This document shows, piece by piece, positions 34,315 to 41,995 of a stretch of 64,000 nucleotides of DNA. The position numbers and the translations under genes are program-made. The DNA is from Kitasatospora terrestris (GTDB lineage Bacteria > Actinomycetota > Actinomycetes > Streptomycetales > Streptomycetaceae). The stretch is taken from the NCBI RefSeq assembly GCF_039542905.1, contig NZ_BAABIS010000001.1:2604001-2668000 (forward strand), written 5' to 3'. Under the pieces are notes generated by a model. It was not told where the DNA came from. It searched no databases and saw only the letters and a program-made list of their open reading frames with translations. The first letter of the stretch is position 1; each line of letters begins with the position of its first letter.

Positions 34315-35034
34315 ATGGGGCACGGATCCGAGGCGGCCGCCGGTGGCCCGCCGCTGGCGGTGGTCGCCGCGAGCGAGGAGGTGCTCGCCCTGCCCGAGGC
34401 GGACGAGCGGCTGCTGGACCGGGTGGAGCGCGACCGGGCGGCGCTGTTCCGCCGGGAGCGGGACCGGACCGACTTCGTCGCCGCCCACCTGCTGGTACGG
34501 CTGTGCGCGGCACGGCTGCTCGGCATCGAGCCGGCCGAGGTCGCGTTCGGGCAGCTCTGCCCGGGGTGCGGGCAGCGCGGGCACGGGCGGCCGCTGCTCA
34601 CCGACCGGCCCGGGGTGCACCTGAGCCTGTCCCACTCGGCGGGCATGGTGGCGGCCGCGGCGGGGCCGGTCCCGGTCGGGGTGGACGTCGAGCGCCCGGC
34701 GGCCACCACCGCGGGGGTGGAGCAGCGGGTGCTGGCCCCCGCCGAGGCGGAGCTGGTGCGGCGGCACCCGGACCCGGCCGCGGCGTTCCTGCGGCTGTGG
34801 GTGCGCAAGGAGGCACTGATCAAGATCGGCCGGGTCGACCTGGACACCCTGGCGCAGGTCGACCTGTCGGCGCTGCCGCTGCTCCCCGCGGAGGACGGGC
34901 CCCTCTCGCACCGGTTCGGCGACCTGCACCTGCTCGACTGGACGGACCGCCGCCGGGGCGTGCTGGTCGGCGCCGCCTCGACCGCGCCGGTCCGGCTCGG
35001 GACGGCGGCCGTTCCGCTCACCGACCTGGGCTGA
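34315..35034 (+). CDS. 4'-phosphopantetheinyl transferase (Sfp type)
   Basis: 239 residues. Motifs: GVHLSLSHSAGMVAAA, VPVGVDVERP (Mg2+-binding Asp pair region) and FLRLWVRKEALIKIGR (W-x-x-K-E-A). It would transfer phosphopantetheine from CoA to a carrier-protein serine of a PKS, NRPS or fatty acid synthase. The CPGCGQRGHGRP stretch near residue 85 is the cysteine-bearing variant frequent in actinomycete PPTases. It stands alone, not within a biosynthetic cluster, so it may be a housekeeping or general PPTase. The start at 34315 lies after GGCGGGA. Confidence 0.88.
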   Translation: MGHGSEAAAGGPPLAVVAASEEVLALPEADERLLDRVERDRAALFRRERDRTDFVAAHLLVRLCAARLLGIEPAEVAFGQLCPGCGQRGHGRPLLTDRPGVHLSLSHSAGMVAAAAGPVPVGVDVERPAATTAGVEQRVLAPAEAELVRRHPDPAAAFLRLWVRKEALIKIGRVDLDTLAQVDLSALPLLPAEDGPLSHRFGDLHLLDWTDRRRGVLVGAASTAPVRLGTAAVPLTDLG

Positions 35035-35113
35035 CCCGGACGTCGGGGGCGCAGTAAGGGGGTGTTAGCGTGCCCCGTCCGCCCCCGTACACGCGTGAGG
35101 AAACCCGTCACCC

Positions 35114-35602
35114 ATGGCCAAGCTCCTGCTGAGTCTGCACGTCCTGGCCGCGGTGCTGTTCATCGGCCCGGTCGCGGTGGCGGTCTCGATGTACCCCCGG
35201 CGGGCGAAGGCCGCGCTGGTCGAGGGGCCGGAACGGGCCACCGCCGCCGCGTCGGTGCGGCTGCTGCACCGGATCACCCAGGTCTACGCCCTGCTCGGCA
35301 TCGCGGTGCCGATCCTCGGGGTGGTCACCGCGCAGGTGATGGACGTGCTCGGCGACCCGTGGCTGACCGTGTCTATCGTGCTGACCGCGCTGGCCGCCGG
35401 CCTGCTGCTGTTCTTCGTGCTGCCCGGTCAGCAGGCGACGGTGGACGCGCTGGACGCCGAGCCCGCGGCGGCCGCCGCGGAGCGCGAGCGGGCCGAGCGC
35501 GGGCTGCGGCTGCTGCCGATGACCGCCGGCGTGTTCAACCTGCTGTGGGCCGTGGTCACCGTCCTGATGGTCATCCGGCCGGGGTCGACGACCGGGGCGT
35601 AG
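35114..35602 (+). CDS. Four-helix membrane protein (DUF2269/CopD-like)
   Basis: 162 residues with four hydrophobic helices: LLLSLHVLAAVLFIGPVAVA, ITQVYALLGIAVPILGVVT, VSIVLTALAAGLLLFFVLP and TAGVFNLLWAVVTVLMVI. The N-terminal LHVLAAVLFIGP pattern with a His in helix 1 resembles DUF2269 and CopD-like proteins. Function unknown. ATG 35114 is followed directly by the first helix. Its 3' end overlaps the convergent DUF2277 gene by 32 bases. Confidence 0.7.
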   Translation: MAKLLLSLHVLAAVLFIGPVAVAVSMYPRRAKAALVEGPERATAAASVRLLHRITQVYALLGIAVPILGVVTAQVMDVLGDPWLTVSIVLTALAAGLLLFFVLPGQQATVDALDAEPAAAAAERERAERGLRLLPMTAGVFNLLWAVVTVLMVIRPGSTTGA

Positions 35603-35810
35603 TCACCCCGCGCACCTCGATCCCGGCGAGCAGCTCGGCGGTCGCCGCGGCGACCGCCGCCACCGCGTGCTCGAACGCCTCCCGGTTGTGCGCCGCCGGG
35701 GCGCGGAACCCGGAGATCTTGCGGACGTACTGCAGCGCGGCCGCGTGGACGTCCTCGGCGGTCGCCTCGGGGGTCATCGGCGGACGGAGCGTCTTGATGG
35801 ATCGGCACAT
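35571..35810 (-). CDS. DUF2277-family small protein
   Basis: 79 residues starting MCRSIKTLRPPMTPEAT and containing VRKISGFRAPAAHNREAFEHAV, the DUF2277 signature. The family is small, cytosolic and of unknown function. The start ATG 35810 lies inside the 3' end of the upstream Lrp-type gene (37-base overlap, 35774-35810), so the two are probably translated from one message. Its 3' end overlaps the convergent DUF2269-like gene by 32 bases. Confidence 0.82.
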   Translation of the reverse strand: MCRSIKTLRPPMTPEATAEDVHAAALQYVRKISGFRAPAAHNREAFEHAVAAVAAATAELLAGIEVRGVTTPRSSTPAG

Positions 35811-36793
35811 GCTCCCAGTCTGCCGCGCCCGAGTGACACACCGGCGCGTTTCACCGCCCTCGCGACGATCGCCGTCTCCGCCCGGTTGATCCCCAGCGGG
35901 CCGAGCACCTCGGTGGTGAAGCGGTAGAGCGCGGCGTGGTCCTCGCAGAACACCGCGGCCATCAGGTTGGTCGGGCCGCTGGTCGCCAGCACCCCGTGCA
36001 CCTGCGGCCGGGCGGCGAGCGCGGCGCCGACCTCGGCCAGCCGGCCGGGCGGGACGTCGAGCCACAGGTTGGCGTCCACCGCCATGCCCAGGTGGCGCGG
36101 GTCCACGGTGGCGTGGGTGCGCAGCAGGCCGCCGTCGCCGAGTCGGTGCAGCCGGCGGCGGACCGTCGACTCCGGCTCGTCGAGCACCGCCGCCAGCGCG
36201 GCCGCCGACTGCCGGGCGTCGAGGGCCAGCAGCTCCAGCAGCCGGCCGTCCAACGCGTCGGTGGACGGCGGGTCGGTGCGCGGCGGCGGCGGGGCCAGCG
36301 CGGCGACCTCCTGCGCGGTGAGGTGGCCGGCCCGCCAGGCGGCGGCGTCCGCGAAGGGGTGCAGCACCGCGTGGACGGCCGTCTCGACAACGGCGTCGGC
36401 GGCCGGCAGCTGCCCGTACAGCAGCCGGTCGCGGTGGCCGGCGCCGGCCAGCACCACCGCGCCGACCTCGTGCCCGCCGAGCATCACGTCGACGAACGGG
36501 ACGTCCGAGCGGGCGGCGAGGGCCTGCGCGATGCCGTCGACCCGCCCGCTGAGCACGCGCACCCGCAGCAGCAGGGCGCCGACCGCCGCGTCCCGCACGT
36601 CCGGCATCAGCACGACCCGGACGAGCCGCTCGGCGGACAGGCGGGACAGCCGGCGGTGGACGGTGCGGGCCGAGACCCCGAGCACCTCGGCGATCCGGGA
36701 CGCCTCGGCGCGGCCGTCGACCTGCAGCGCGGTGACGATCCGGCGGTCGAGCGGGTCCAGGACGGTGGCGGGATCACCCGGTTCCGGGGGCAT
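35774..36793 (-). CDS. Double Lrp/AsnC-type regulator
   Basis: 339 residues, about twice a normal Lrp. It contains two helix-turn-helix units (DRRIVTALQVDGRAEASRIA, then VSARTVHRRLSRL near residues 15-60; and LDGRLLELLALDARQSAAAL, then ESTVRRRLHRLGD near 185-235), each followed by a RAM-like ligand domain. Such two-unit AsnC proteins act as built-in dimers. It is divergent from an inositol-monophosphatase-like gene and upstream of DUF2277. ATG 36793 (MPPEPGDP) is chosen; a start further upstream would run into the divergent promoter. Confidence 0.83.
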   Translation of the reverse strand: MPPEPGDPATVLDPLDRRIVTALQVDGRAEASRIAEVLGVSARTVHRRLSRLSAERLVRVVLMPDVRDAAVGALLLRVRVLSGRVDGIAQALAARSDVPFVDVMLGGHEVGAVVLAGAGHRDRLLYGQLPAADAVVETAVHAVLHPFADAAAWRAGHLTAQEVAALAPPPPRTDPPSTDALDGRLLELLALDARQSAAALAAVLDEPESTVRRRLHRLGDGGLLRTHATVDPRHLGMAVDANLWLDVPPGRLAEVGAALAARPQVHGVLATSGPTNLMAAVFCEDHAALYRFTTEVLGPLGINRAETAIVARAVKRAGVSLGRGRLGACADPSRRSVRR

Positions 36794-36860
36794 GGATGTC
36801 CTCTTTCCGCAGGATCCGGCGGTTGGACGGCGCTGTGCGCCGGGCCTCACGGTAGCTGTT

Positions 36861-36876
36861 GTCCGTCACCACGGAC
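36861..36876. promoter_or_regulatory. GTCCGT-CACC-ACGGAC dyad before the IMPase-like gene
   Basis: A perfect 6-4-6 inverted repeat ends 12 bases before the ATG at 36889, in the 95-base gap shared with the Lrp-type regulator. It could be that regulator's operator or an mRNA hairpin. Confidence 0.4.
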
Positions 36877-36888
36877 ACGGGAGGGCAC

Positions 36889-37674
36889 ATGGAGCTGCTG
36901 GCGGGGACGGTCGACGCGGTCCGGGAGGTCGCGGCGCAGCTGGTCGCACGGCATCGGGACGAGCCCGCGCGGGCGGTGACGCTCGCCGAGGCGGCCGAAG
37001 TGTTCGACGCGCTGGACGGGCCCGCGTCGGCGCTGCTGCGGGGACGGCTGACGGCGCTGCGGCCGGGCGCGCGCTGGCTGGAGGACGAGCTGGCGGCGCG
37101 GGTGCCGGCCGACGGCGAGTGGTGGGTGTGCGACGCCACCGACGGGGCGGTCCAGTACCTGCACGGGCTGCCGCACTGGGCGGTCACCGCGACGCTCGTC
37201 CGGGACGGCGAGCCGGTGCTCGCGGTGGTGCACGCGCCGTACCTGGACGCGACCTACACCGCGGAACCCGGCGGCGGGGCACGGCTGAACGGGCGCGGCG
37301 TCCGGCCGCAGCGGCGGGAGCTCGCGGCGGCGGTGGCGGCGACCGCGCAGCCCCCGCTGGTCGGACAGGACCCGGTGGCCGTCCGGCGGGCCGGCGAGTC
37401 GCTGGGCGCGGTGCTGCCGTGGGTGCTCGCCGTCCGCAACCTCGGGCCGACGGCGGTGCAGGTGGCCCAGGTGGGGTCGGGTCACCTGAGCCTGTTCTGG
37501 GAGTACGGCAGCGACGCGGGCAACCTGCTGCCCGGCGCCCTCGTCGCCCGCGAGGCGGGAGCCCTGGTCACCGATGCCGCGGGAGCCCCCTGGACGGCGA
37601 GCTCCTCCTCCTTCGTCGCCGCCGCGCCGTCGCTGCACCAGGATCTGCTGGCGCTCCTGCGAGAGGTCAGCTGA
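36889..37674 (+). CDS. Inositol monophosphatase family protein
   Basis: 261 residues. The metal-binding motif is WVCDATDGAVQYLHGLPHWA (usual W-x-x-D-P-I-D-G-T-x-N-F-x-x-G-x-P), with Ala and Ala/Val replacing Pro and Thr, and the second motif is WEYGSDAGNLLPGALVAREAGALV (usual W-D-x-x-A). The first GEE motif is not clear (RWLEDELA). The substitutions make phosphatase activity plausible but not certain. ATG 36889 follows GGGAGGG. It converges with the amidohydrolase gene, overlapping by 8 bases. Confidence 0.75.
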   Translation: MELLAGTVDAVREVAAQLVARHRDEPARAVTLAEAAEVFDALDGPASALLRGRLTALRPGARWLEDELAARVPADGEWWVCDATDGAVQYLHGLPHWAVTATLVRDGEPVLAVVHAPYLDATYTAEPGGGARLNGRGVRPQRRELAAAVAATAQPPLVGQDPVAVRRAGESLGAVLPWVLAVRNLGPTAVQVAQVGSGHLSLFWEYGSDAGNLLPGALVAREAGALVTDAAGAPWTASSSSFVAAAPSLHQDLLALLREVS

Positions 37675-38551
37675 CGTGCGCAAAGAGCTGCGCCGCGTTG
37701 CCGTGGCAGACGGCTCGCAGCCAGTCGTCCCCCAGGTCCAGGGTGGTCAGGGCGCGCAGGGCGTCGACGTACGGGTACGGGATGTTGGGGTAGTCGGAGC
37801 CGAACAGCACCCGGTCGCCCAGGGCCCGCAGCCGGGGCCGCTCCTCCACCGGGAAGGGCGCGGTCAGTTCGGTGAACGGGGTGAAGACCATCGTGGTGTC
37901 CAGGTGCACGCCCTCGTACCGCTCGGCGAGGTCGAGGAAGTCGCCGTACTCGGGGAGGCCGAGGTGGGCGACGACCAGGCGCAGCCGGGGGTGGCGGGCG
38001 AGGACTGCGGCGATCGGTCCGGGCCCGGTGTGCTTGCCGGGTGCGGGGCCGGACCCGCAGTGGGTGACCACGGGGGTGCCGGTCTCGGCGAGCAGCCCCC
38101 AGACTCCGTCCAGCAGCGGGTCGGTGGGGTCGTACGCGCCGACCTGGACGTGCGCCTTGAACACCTGCGCGCCGCGCTCGACCGCCTCGCCCACGTACCG
38201 GACGGCGTCCGGCTCGGGGTAGAGGGTCGCGGTGTGCAGGCAGTCGGGGGTGCGGGCGGCGAAGTCGGCGGACCAGGCGTTCAGCCAGGCGGCCATGCCG
38301 GGCTTGTGCGGGTAGAGCATCGAGGTGAAGGCGCGGACGCCGAACTCCCGAAGCCGGTCGACGCGTTGCTGTTCCGCGTCGCGGTAGGTGATCGGCCAGG
38401 GCCGGCCGGTGAGCGGCCCGGCGGAGTCGAAGTACGCCCAGACCTTGTCCATCACCCGGTCGGGCATGAAGTGGGTGTGCACGTCGACCAGTCCGGGCAG
38501 GCCCAACCCCTGCCAGAAGGCCCGGACTTCCCGGGCCTCGGCGGCACTCAC
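37667..38551 (-). CDS. Amidohydrolase-2 family metal-dependent hydrolase
   Basis: 294 residues. Metal ligands of the amidohydrolase-2 barrel are visible: VDVHTHFMP near residue 23, KAHVQVGAYDP near 135, VVTHCGSGP near 160, LVVAHLGLPE near 190, and FGSDYPNIPYPY near 252. The family includes decarboxylases and lactonases of aromatic or acyl degradation. GTG 38551 overlaps the AidB-like gene stop (GTGA), making it the third gene of a coupled TetR-dehydrogenase-hydrolase operon. The substrate is not evident. Confidence 0.85.
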   Translation of the reverse strand: MSAAEAREVRAFWQGLGLPGLVDVHTHFMPDRVMDKVWAYFDSAGPLTGRPWPITYRDAEQQRVDRLREFGVRAFTSMLYPHKPGMAAWLNAWSADFAARTPDCLHTATLYPEPDAVRYVGEAVERGAQVFKAHVQVGAYDPTDPLLDGVWGLLAETGTPVVTHCGSGPAPGKHTGPGPIAAVLARHPRLRLVVAHLGLPEYGDFLDLAERYEGVHLDTTMVFTPFTELTAPFPVEERPRLRALGDRVLFGSDYPNIPYPYVDALRALTTLDLGDDWLRAVCHGNAAQLFAHVS

Positions 38552-40173
38552 ACCTGCACCCGGGCGAGGATCGCCGCGGTGTCCACCCCGGTCGGCAGGG
38601 TGCCGAACGCGCCGCCGTGGTCGCCGCCGAGCCGGGAGGCGCAGAACGCGTCGGCGACGGCGGGGTCGCCGTACCGGATCAGCAGCGAGCCCTGCAGGGC
38701 GAGCGCGAGCTGCTCGACCAGGCGCCGCGTGCGGTACTCGGTCTCGCTCGGGTCGCCGAGCTGCTTCTGCAGGCCGCCGAGGTACGCGTCCAGCCGTCGG
38801 TCGACCCCGGCGGCGAGCTGGATCTCGCCCAACAGGGCTTCGACCACCGCGGGTTGGCGGGCCATGGCGCGCAGCGCGTCGAGTGCGGCGACATTGCCGG
38901 AGCCCTCCCAGATGGAGACCAGCGGGGCCTCCCGGTAGAGCCGGGGCATGCCGGACTCCTCGGCGTAGCCGTTGCCGCCGAGGCATTCCAGGGCTTCGGC
39001 GGCGTGCACCGGCCCGCGCTTGCAGACCCAGTACTTGGCGACGGCGAGGCCCAGTCGGCGGACCAGCGCAGCGTTCTCGTCGCCGCCGAGGGCCTGGTCG
39101 GTGGTCTCGGCGAGCCGCATGGCGACGGCGGTGGCGGCCTCGGACTCGACGACCAGGTCGGCGAGGACGTTGCGCATCAGCGGCTGGTCGACCAGGGCGG
39201 CGCCGAACGCCCGCCGGTGGGTGGTGTGCTGGAGCGCACGGAAGGTGCCGTAGCGCATGCCGGAGGCGGCGCCGATCGTGCAGTCGAGGCGGGTCATGTT
39301 GACCATCTCGATGATGGTGCGCACGCCCCGGCCCTCCTCGCCGACCAGCCAGCCGGTGGCGCCGTCGTACTCGATCTCGGAGGAGGCGTTGGACTTGTTG
39401 CCGAGCTTGTCCTTGAGCCGCTGGATCAGGATCCGGTTGCGGCTGCCGTCCGGGAGGACGCGGGGCAGCAGGAAGCAGCTGAGGCCGCCGGGCGCCTGGG
39501 CGAGGGTGAGGAAGACGTCCGACATCGGCGCCGAGGTGAACCACTTGTGGCCGGTGAGCCGGTAGCTGCCGTCGGGGTCGGGGACGGCGGCGGTGGTGTT
39601 GGCGCGGACGTCGGAGCCGCCCTGCTTCTCGGTCATCGACATGCCGGCGATCAGGCCGCGCTTGGTGCGCGGCTCGCGCAGGCCGAAGTCGTACTCCTTC
39701 GAGGCGAGCAACGGCTCCAGCCAGGAGGCGAGTTCGGGGGTGGTGCGCAGGGCCGGCACGGCGGCGTAGGTCATCGAGACCGGGCAGGTGTGCCCGGCCT
39801 CGACCTGGCCCCAGACGTAGAACTTGGCCGCCCGGGCGGTGTGCGCGCCGGGCCGGCCGTCCTGCCAGGGGGCGGCGTGCAGGCCGTGGCCGACGGCGGT
39901 CTCCATCAGCGCGTGCCAGTACGGGTGGAACTCGACCTCGTCGATCCGGTGGCCGTAGCGGTCGTGGGTGCGCAGGACGGGCGGGTGCTCGTTGGCCAGC
40001 CGGCCCCAGTCCCAGGCCTGTTCGGAGCCGGCGAGGCGGCCGAGGTCGTGCAGTTCGCCCTCGGCCCAGCCGGCGCCGGCCCGGTGCAGGGCGGCGAGCA
40101 GGGTGGGGTCCTCGGCGACGTCGTGGCCGAACGGGTCGGGCACCTGGTTGGTGACCTCGTGCGTGGCTGCCAT
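38548..40173 (-). CDS. AidB-like acyl-CoA dehydrogenase
   Basis: 541 residues, the long AidB-type form. Motifs: GMSMTEKQGGSDVRAN (FAD/substrate), TGHKWFTSAPMSDVFL, NMTRLDCTIGAASGMRYG, and ECLGGNGYAEESGMPRLYRE near residue 420. E. coli AidB is a flavoprotein induced by alkylation; actinobacterial relatives may oxidise branched acyl-CoA. The ATG overlaps the TetR stop by one base (TGATG) and the stop overlaps the amidohydrolase start. The TetR regulator immediately upstream is the probable repressor. Confidence 0.9.
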   Translation of the reverse strand: MAATHEVTNQVPDPFGHDVAEDPTLLAALHRAGAGWAEGELHDLGRLAGSEQAWDWGRLANEHPPVLRTHDRYGHRIDEVEFHPYWHALMETAVGHGLHAAPWQDGRPGAHTARAAKFYVWGQVEAGHTCPVSMTYAAVPALRTTPELASWLEPLLASKEYDFGLREPRTKRGLIAGMSMTEKQGGSDVRANTTAAVPDPDGSYRLTGHKWFTSAPMSDVFLTLAQAPGGLSCFLLPRVLPDGSRNRILIQRLKDKLGNKSNASSEIEYDGATGWLVGEEGRGVRTIIEMVNMTRLDCTIGAASGMRYGTFRALQHTTHRRAFGAALVDQPLMRNVLADLVVESEAATAVAMRLAETTDQALGGDENAALVRRLGLAVAKYWVCKRGPVHAAEALECLGGNGYAEESGMPRLYREAPLVSIWEGSGNVAALDALRAMARQPAVVEALLGEIQLAAGVDRRLDAYLGGLQKQLGDPSETEYRTRRLVEQLALALQGSLLIRYGDPAVADAFCASRLGGDHGGAFGTLPTGVDTAAILARVQV

Positions 40174-40772
40174 CAGTGCCCTCCCAGGGCGCGCAGGGTG
40201 AAATCGACCAGGGCGGGGACGAGGTCCCCGGGGTGGCCGCCGCCTTCGGCGAGCGGGCCGACCAGCGCCTCGCCGACCGCGCCGACCACGGCGGCGGCGG
40301 TCAGTTCGGGGTGCTGCGGGGGGATGGTCCCGGCCGCGACGGCGGCGGCGACCTGCACCGCGAACAGGTCGCGGAACGCCCGGCGGAAGACCAGCCGCTC
40401 GGCCTCGACGACCGGGTCGGCGGGTTCGGCGAGCAGGGCGTACGCCAGCCGCGGCGCCTTCAGGGCGCGGGCGGCGAAGGTCTCGACGACGGCGGCGATC
40501 CGCCGGTGCGGGTCGTCCGCCCGGGCGGCCGCCTCGGTCACGGCCTCGACCTCGCGGCGCACCACGGTGCGGAAGAGCTCCACCGACAGCTCCGCCTTGC
40601 CGGCGAAGTGCTGGTACATCGTGCCGGTGGCGATCCCGGCCCGCCGGGCGACAGCCGCCATCGAGCAGCCCGCGTAGCCGTCCTCGGCGAGCAGCGCCAC
40701 GGCCGCCTTCAGGACGGTCTCGCGCTGGGCGTCCAGTCGGGCCTGGACGGCGGGGGTGCGGCGGTAGGCCAT
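40173..40772 (-). CDS. TetR-family regulator of the AidB-like operon
   Basis: 199 residues: an N-terminal helix-turn-helix (VLKAAVALLAEDGYAGCSMA, AVARRAGIATGTMYQHFAGKAEL) and a C-terminal ligand domain. It is first in a tightly coupled operon with the AidB-like dehydrogenase and the amidohydrolase, so local autoregulation is expected. The ATG at 40772 lies 65 bases from the next TetR gene's stop; a TGAAGCACTGATTCATTCC stretch upstream (about 40783-40801) is AT-rich and may contain its operator (TGAATCAGTGCTTCA-like). Confidence 0.88.
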   Translation of the reverse strand: MAYRRTPAVQARLDAQRETVLKAAVALLAEDGYAGCSMAAVARRAGIATGTMYQHFAGKAELSVELFRTVVRREVEAVTEAAARADDPHRRIAAVVETFAARALKAPRLAYALLAEPADPVVEAERLVFRRAFRDLFAVQVAAAVAAGTIPPQHPELTAAAVVGAVGEALVGPLAEGGGHPGDLVPALVDFTLRALGGH

Positions 40773-40837
40773 GTCAAGGATTGAAGCACTGATTCATTCC
40801 TTCGGGAAGCCTGCCGCACCCGGAGCGCGCGGGCCCG

Positions 40838-41458
40838 TCAGCTATCGGGCCAGTGGCGGCTGCCGAGGCTGATCAGCCGCAGCTGCATCCGGACGGTCCG
40901 TTCGATCCGCTCCTGGTCGGCGGGGTCGGCCTCGACGAGTTCGGCCGCGGTGGAGACCATCCGGTCGACGTACAGCTCGGCGAGCATCCGCAGGTCCTCG
41001 GCGGGCCAGCCCTTGACGGCGGGCTGGAGGGCGAGCGCCTCGGCCACCTCCTCGGCGAAGCGCCGGAACTCGGTGGCGATCGCCTCGCGGACCTCCCGGA
41101 CGCCGCCGTGCCGCTCGCGGGCCAGGAAGCGGATGTAGGCGCGGTGCTCGGCGACGTGGGCGGCGATCACCTCGACCGCCCGGTCGATCAGGCGCTCGGG
41201 CTCGCCGTACGCGGCGAACACCGCCTTGATCATCTCGTGCAGGTTGGCCAGCGACTCCCGGACGAGCACCACGCCCAGCTCGGAGAGGTCGGGGAAGTGC
41301 CGGTAGAAGCCGGCCGGGGACATGCCTGCGGCGCGGGTGACCTCGCGGACGCCGAGGCCGCTGAGGTTCTGCCGCTCCAGCAGGCCGAGGCCCGCGTCCA
41401 GCAGGGCGCGGCGGCTCTGCTGCTTCTGCGCCTGGCGGACGCCGGGGGTGTGATTCAC
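40838..41458 (-). CDS. TetR-family regulator (FabR-like)
   Basis: 206 residues with helix-turn-helix RALLDAGLGLLERQNLSGLG, VREVTRAAGMSPAGFYRHFPDLSEL, a FabR-like arrangement, and a ligand domain with YIRFLARERHGGVREVREA. GTG 41458 is the only good start (an upstream ATG hits a stop). It faces two small membrane-protein genes across a 87-base region with two inverted copies of the same operator (41470-41482 and 41515-41527), so it should control both directions. Confidence 0.88.
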   Translation of the reverse strand: MNHTPGVRQAQKQQSRRALLDAGLGLLERQNLSGLGVREVTRAAGMSPAGFYRHFPDLSELGVVLVRESLANLHEMIKAVFAAYGEPERLIDRAVEVIAAHVAEHRAYIRFLARERHGGVREVREAIATEFRRFAEEVAEALALQPAVKGWPAEDLRMLAELYVDRMVSTAAELVEADPADQERIERTVRMQLRLISLGSRHWPDS

Positions 41459-41469
41459 GCCATTCAGTA

Positions 41470-41527
41470 AACAACTGTTTGCCGACTTTGGCCAGCGCCG
41501 CTACAGTACTTTCAGCGAACAGTTGTT
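41470..41527. promoter_or_regulatory. Twin inverted TetR operators
   Basis: AACAACTGTTTGC at 41470-41482 and GCGAACAGTTGTT at 41515-41527 are the same site in opposite orientation (AACAACTGTTYGC), centres 45 bases apart. Each contains the near-palindrome AACAACTGTT. One flanks the TetR gene start, the other the 48-aa membrane-protein gene, which fits a repressor controlling a divergent promoter pair. Confidence 0.75.
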
Positions 41528-41545
41528 ATCCGAAAGGACCCGACA

Positions 41546-41692
41546 GTGTTCCTCGTCGTCCTGCTCCTCATGGCCGCCCTCGCCGGCGCGGCCGTCCACC
41601 TCCCGATGCCCGCGCTGCTCGCGCTGACCGTCCTGGTCGCCGGCTGGCTGCTGGCGTTCGGTGCCCGCGAGCGCCTGTCCCGGCGCTCCTGA
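41546..41692 (+). CDS. Small membrane protein (48 aa)
   Basis: Starts at GTG 41546 after AAAGGA (41533-41538) and reads MFLVVLLLMAALAGAAVHLP, then a second hydrophobic stretch (ALLALTVLVAGWLLAFGA) and the basic end RERLSRRS. Two short helices fill nearly the whole protein. The codon pattern fits a real gene, and it lies directly under the twin TetR operators. Function unknown; the next gene (DUF4190-like) follows after 38 bases. Confidence 0.65.
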   Translation: MFLVVLLLMAALAGAAVHLPMPALLALTVLVAGWLLAFGARERLSRRS

Positions 41693-41730
41693 CCCCCGAC
41701 CCGAGCGATCTCCCCCCAAGGAGTCCTGCC

Positions 41731-41988
41731 GTGAACACCTCCGCACGCCGCGGTGTCGGCGACGCCGACCAGCTGGCCGTCGCGTCCTTCGTCCTGGGCC
41801 TGCTCGGCCTGCTGGTCTTCAACCTGGTGCTCGGCCCGCTCGCGCTGGTGCTGGCCGGCCTGGCGCTGCTGCGCGGCACCACGCGCCGGGGCCGGGCCCT
41901 GCTCGGGCTCGGCCTCGGGGTCGCCGACCTGGTGGTTCTCACCGCCTCGATCGCCGCCGGCCACGGCACCTTCTGGCAGTTCGGCTGA
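41731..41988 (+). CDS. DUF4190-like small membrane protein
   Basis: 85 residues, start GTG 41731 after AAGGAG. It has two close helices (AVASFVLGLLGLLVFNLVLGP and LALVLAGLALL) and a third (GLGLGVADLVVLTASIAAG) separated by RGTTRRGRAL. The pattern A-x-x-S-x-V-L-G-x-L-G is that of DUF4190. Probably cotranscribed with the 48-residue protein under TetR control. Function unknown. Confidence 0.72.
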   Translation: MNTSARRGVGDADQLAVASFVLGLLGLLVFNLVLGPLALVLAGLALLRGTTRRGRALLGLGLGVADLVVLTASIAAGHGTFWQFG

Positions 41989-41995
41989 TCCGGGC

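Noticed and set aside
34315..35034. PPTase as marker of a biosynthetic gene cluster
   Set aside because: Neighbours are a kynurenine operon and small membrane proteins; no PKS or NRPS genes are in the window.
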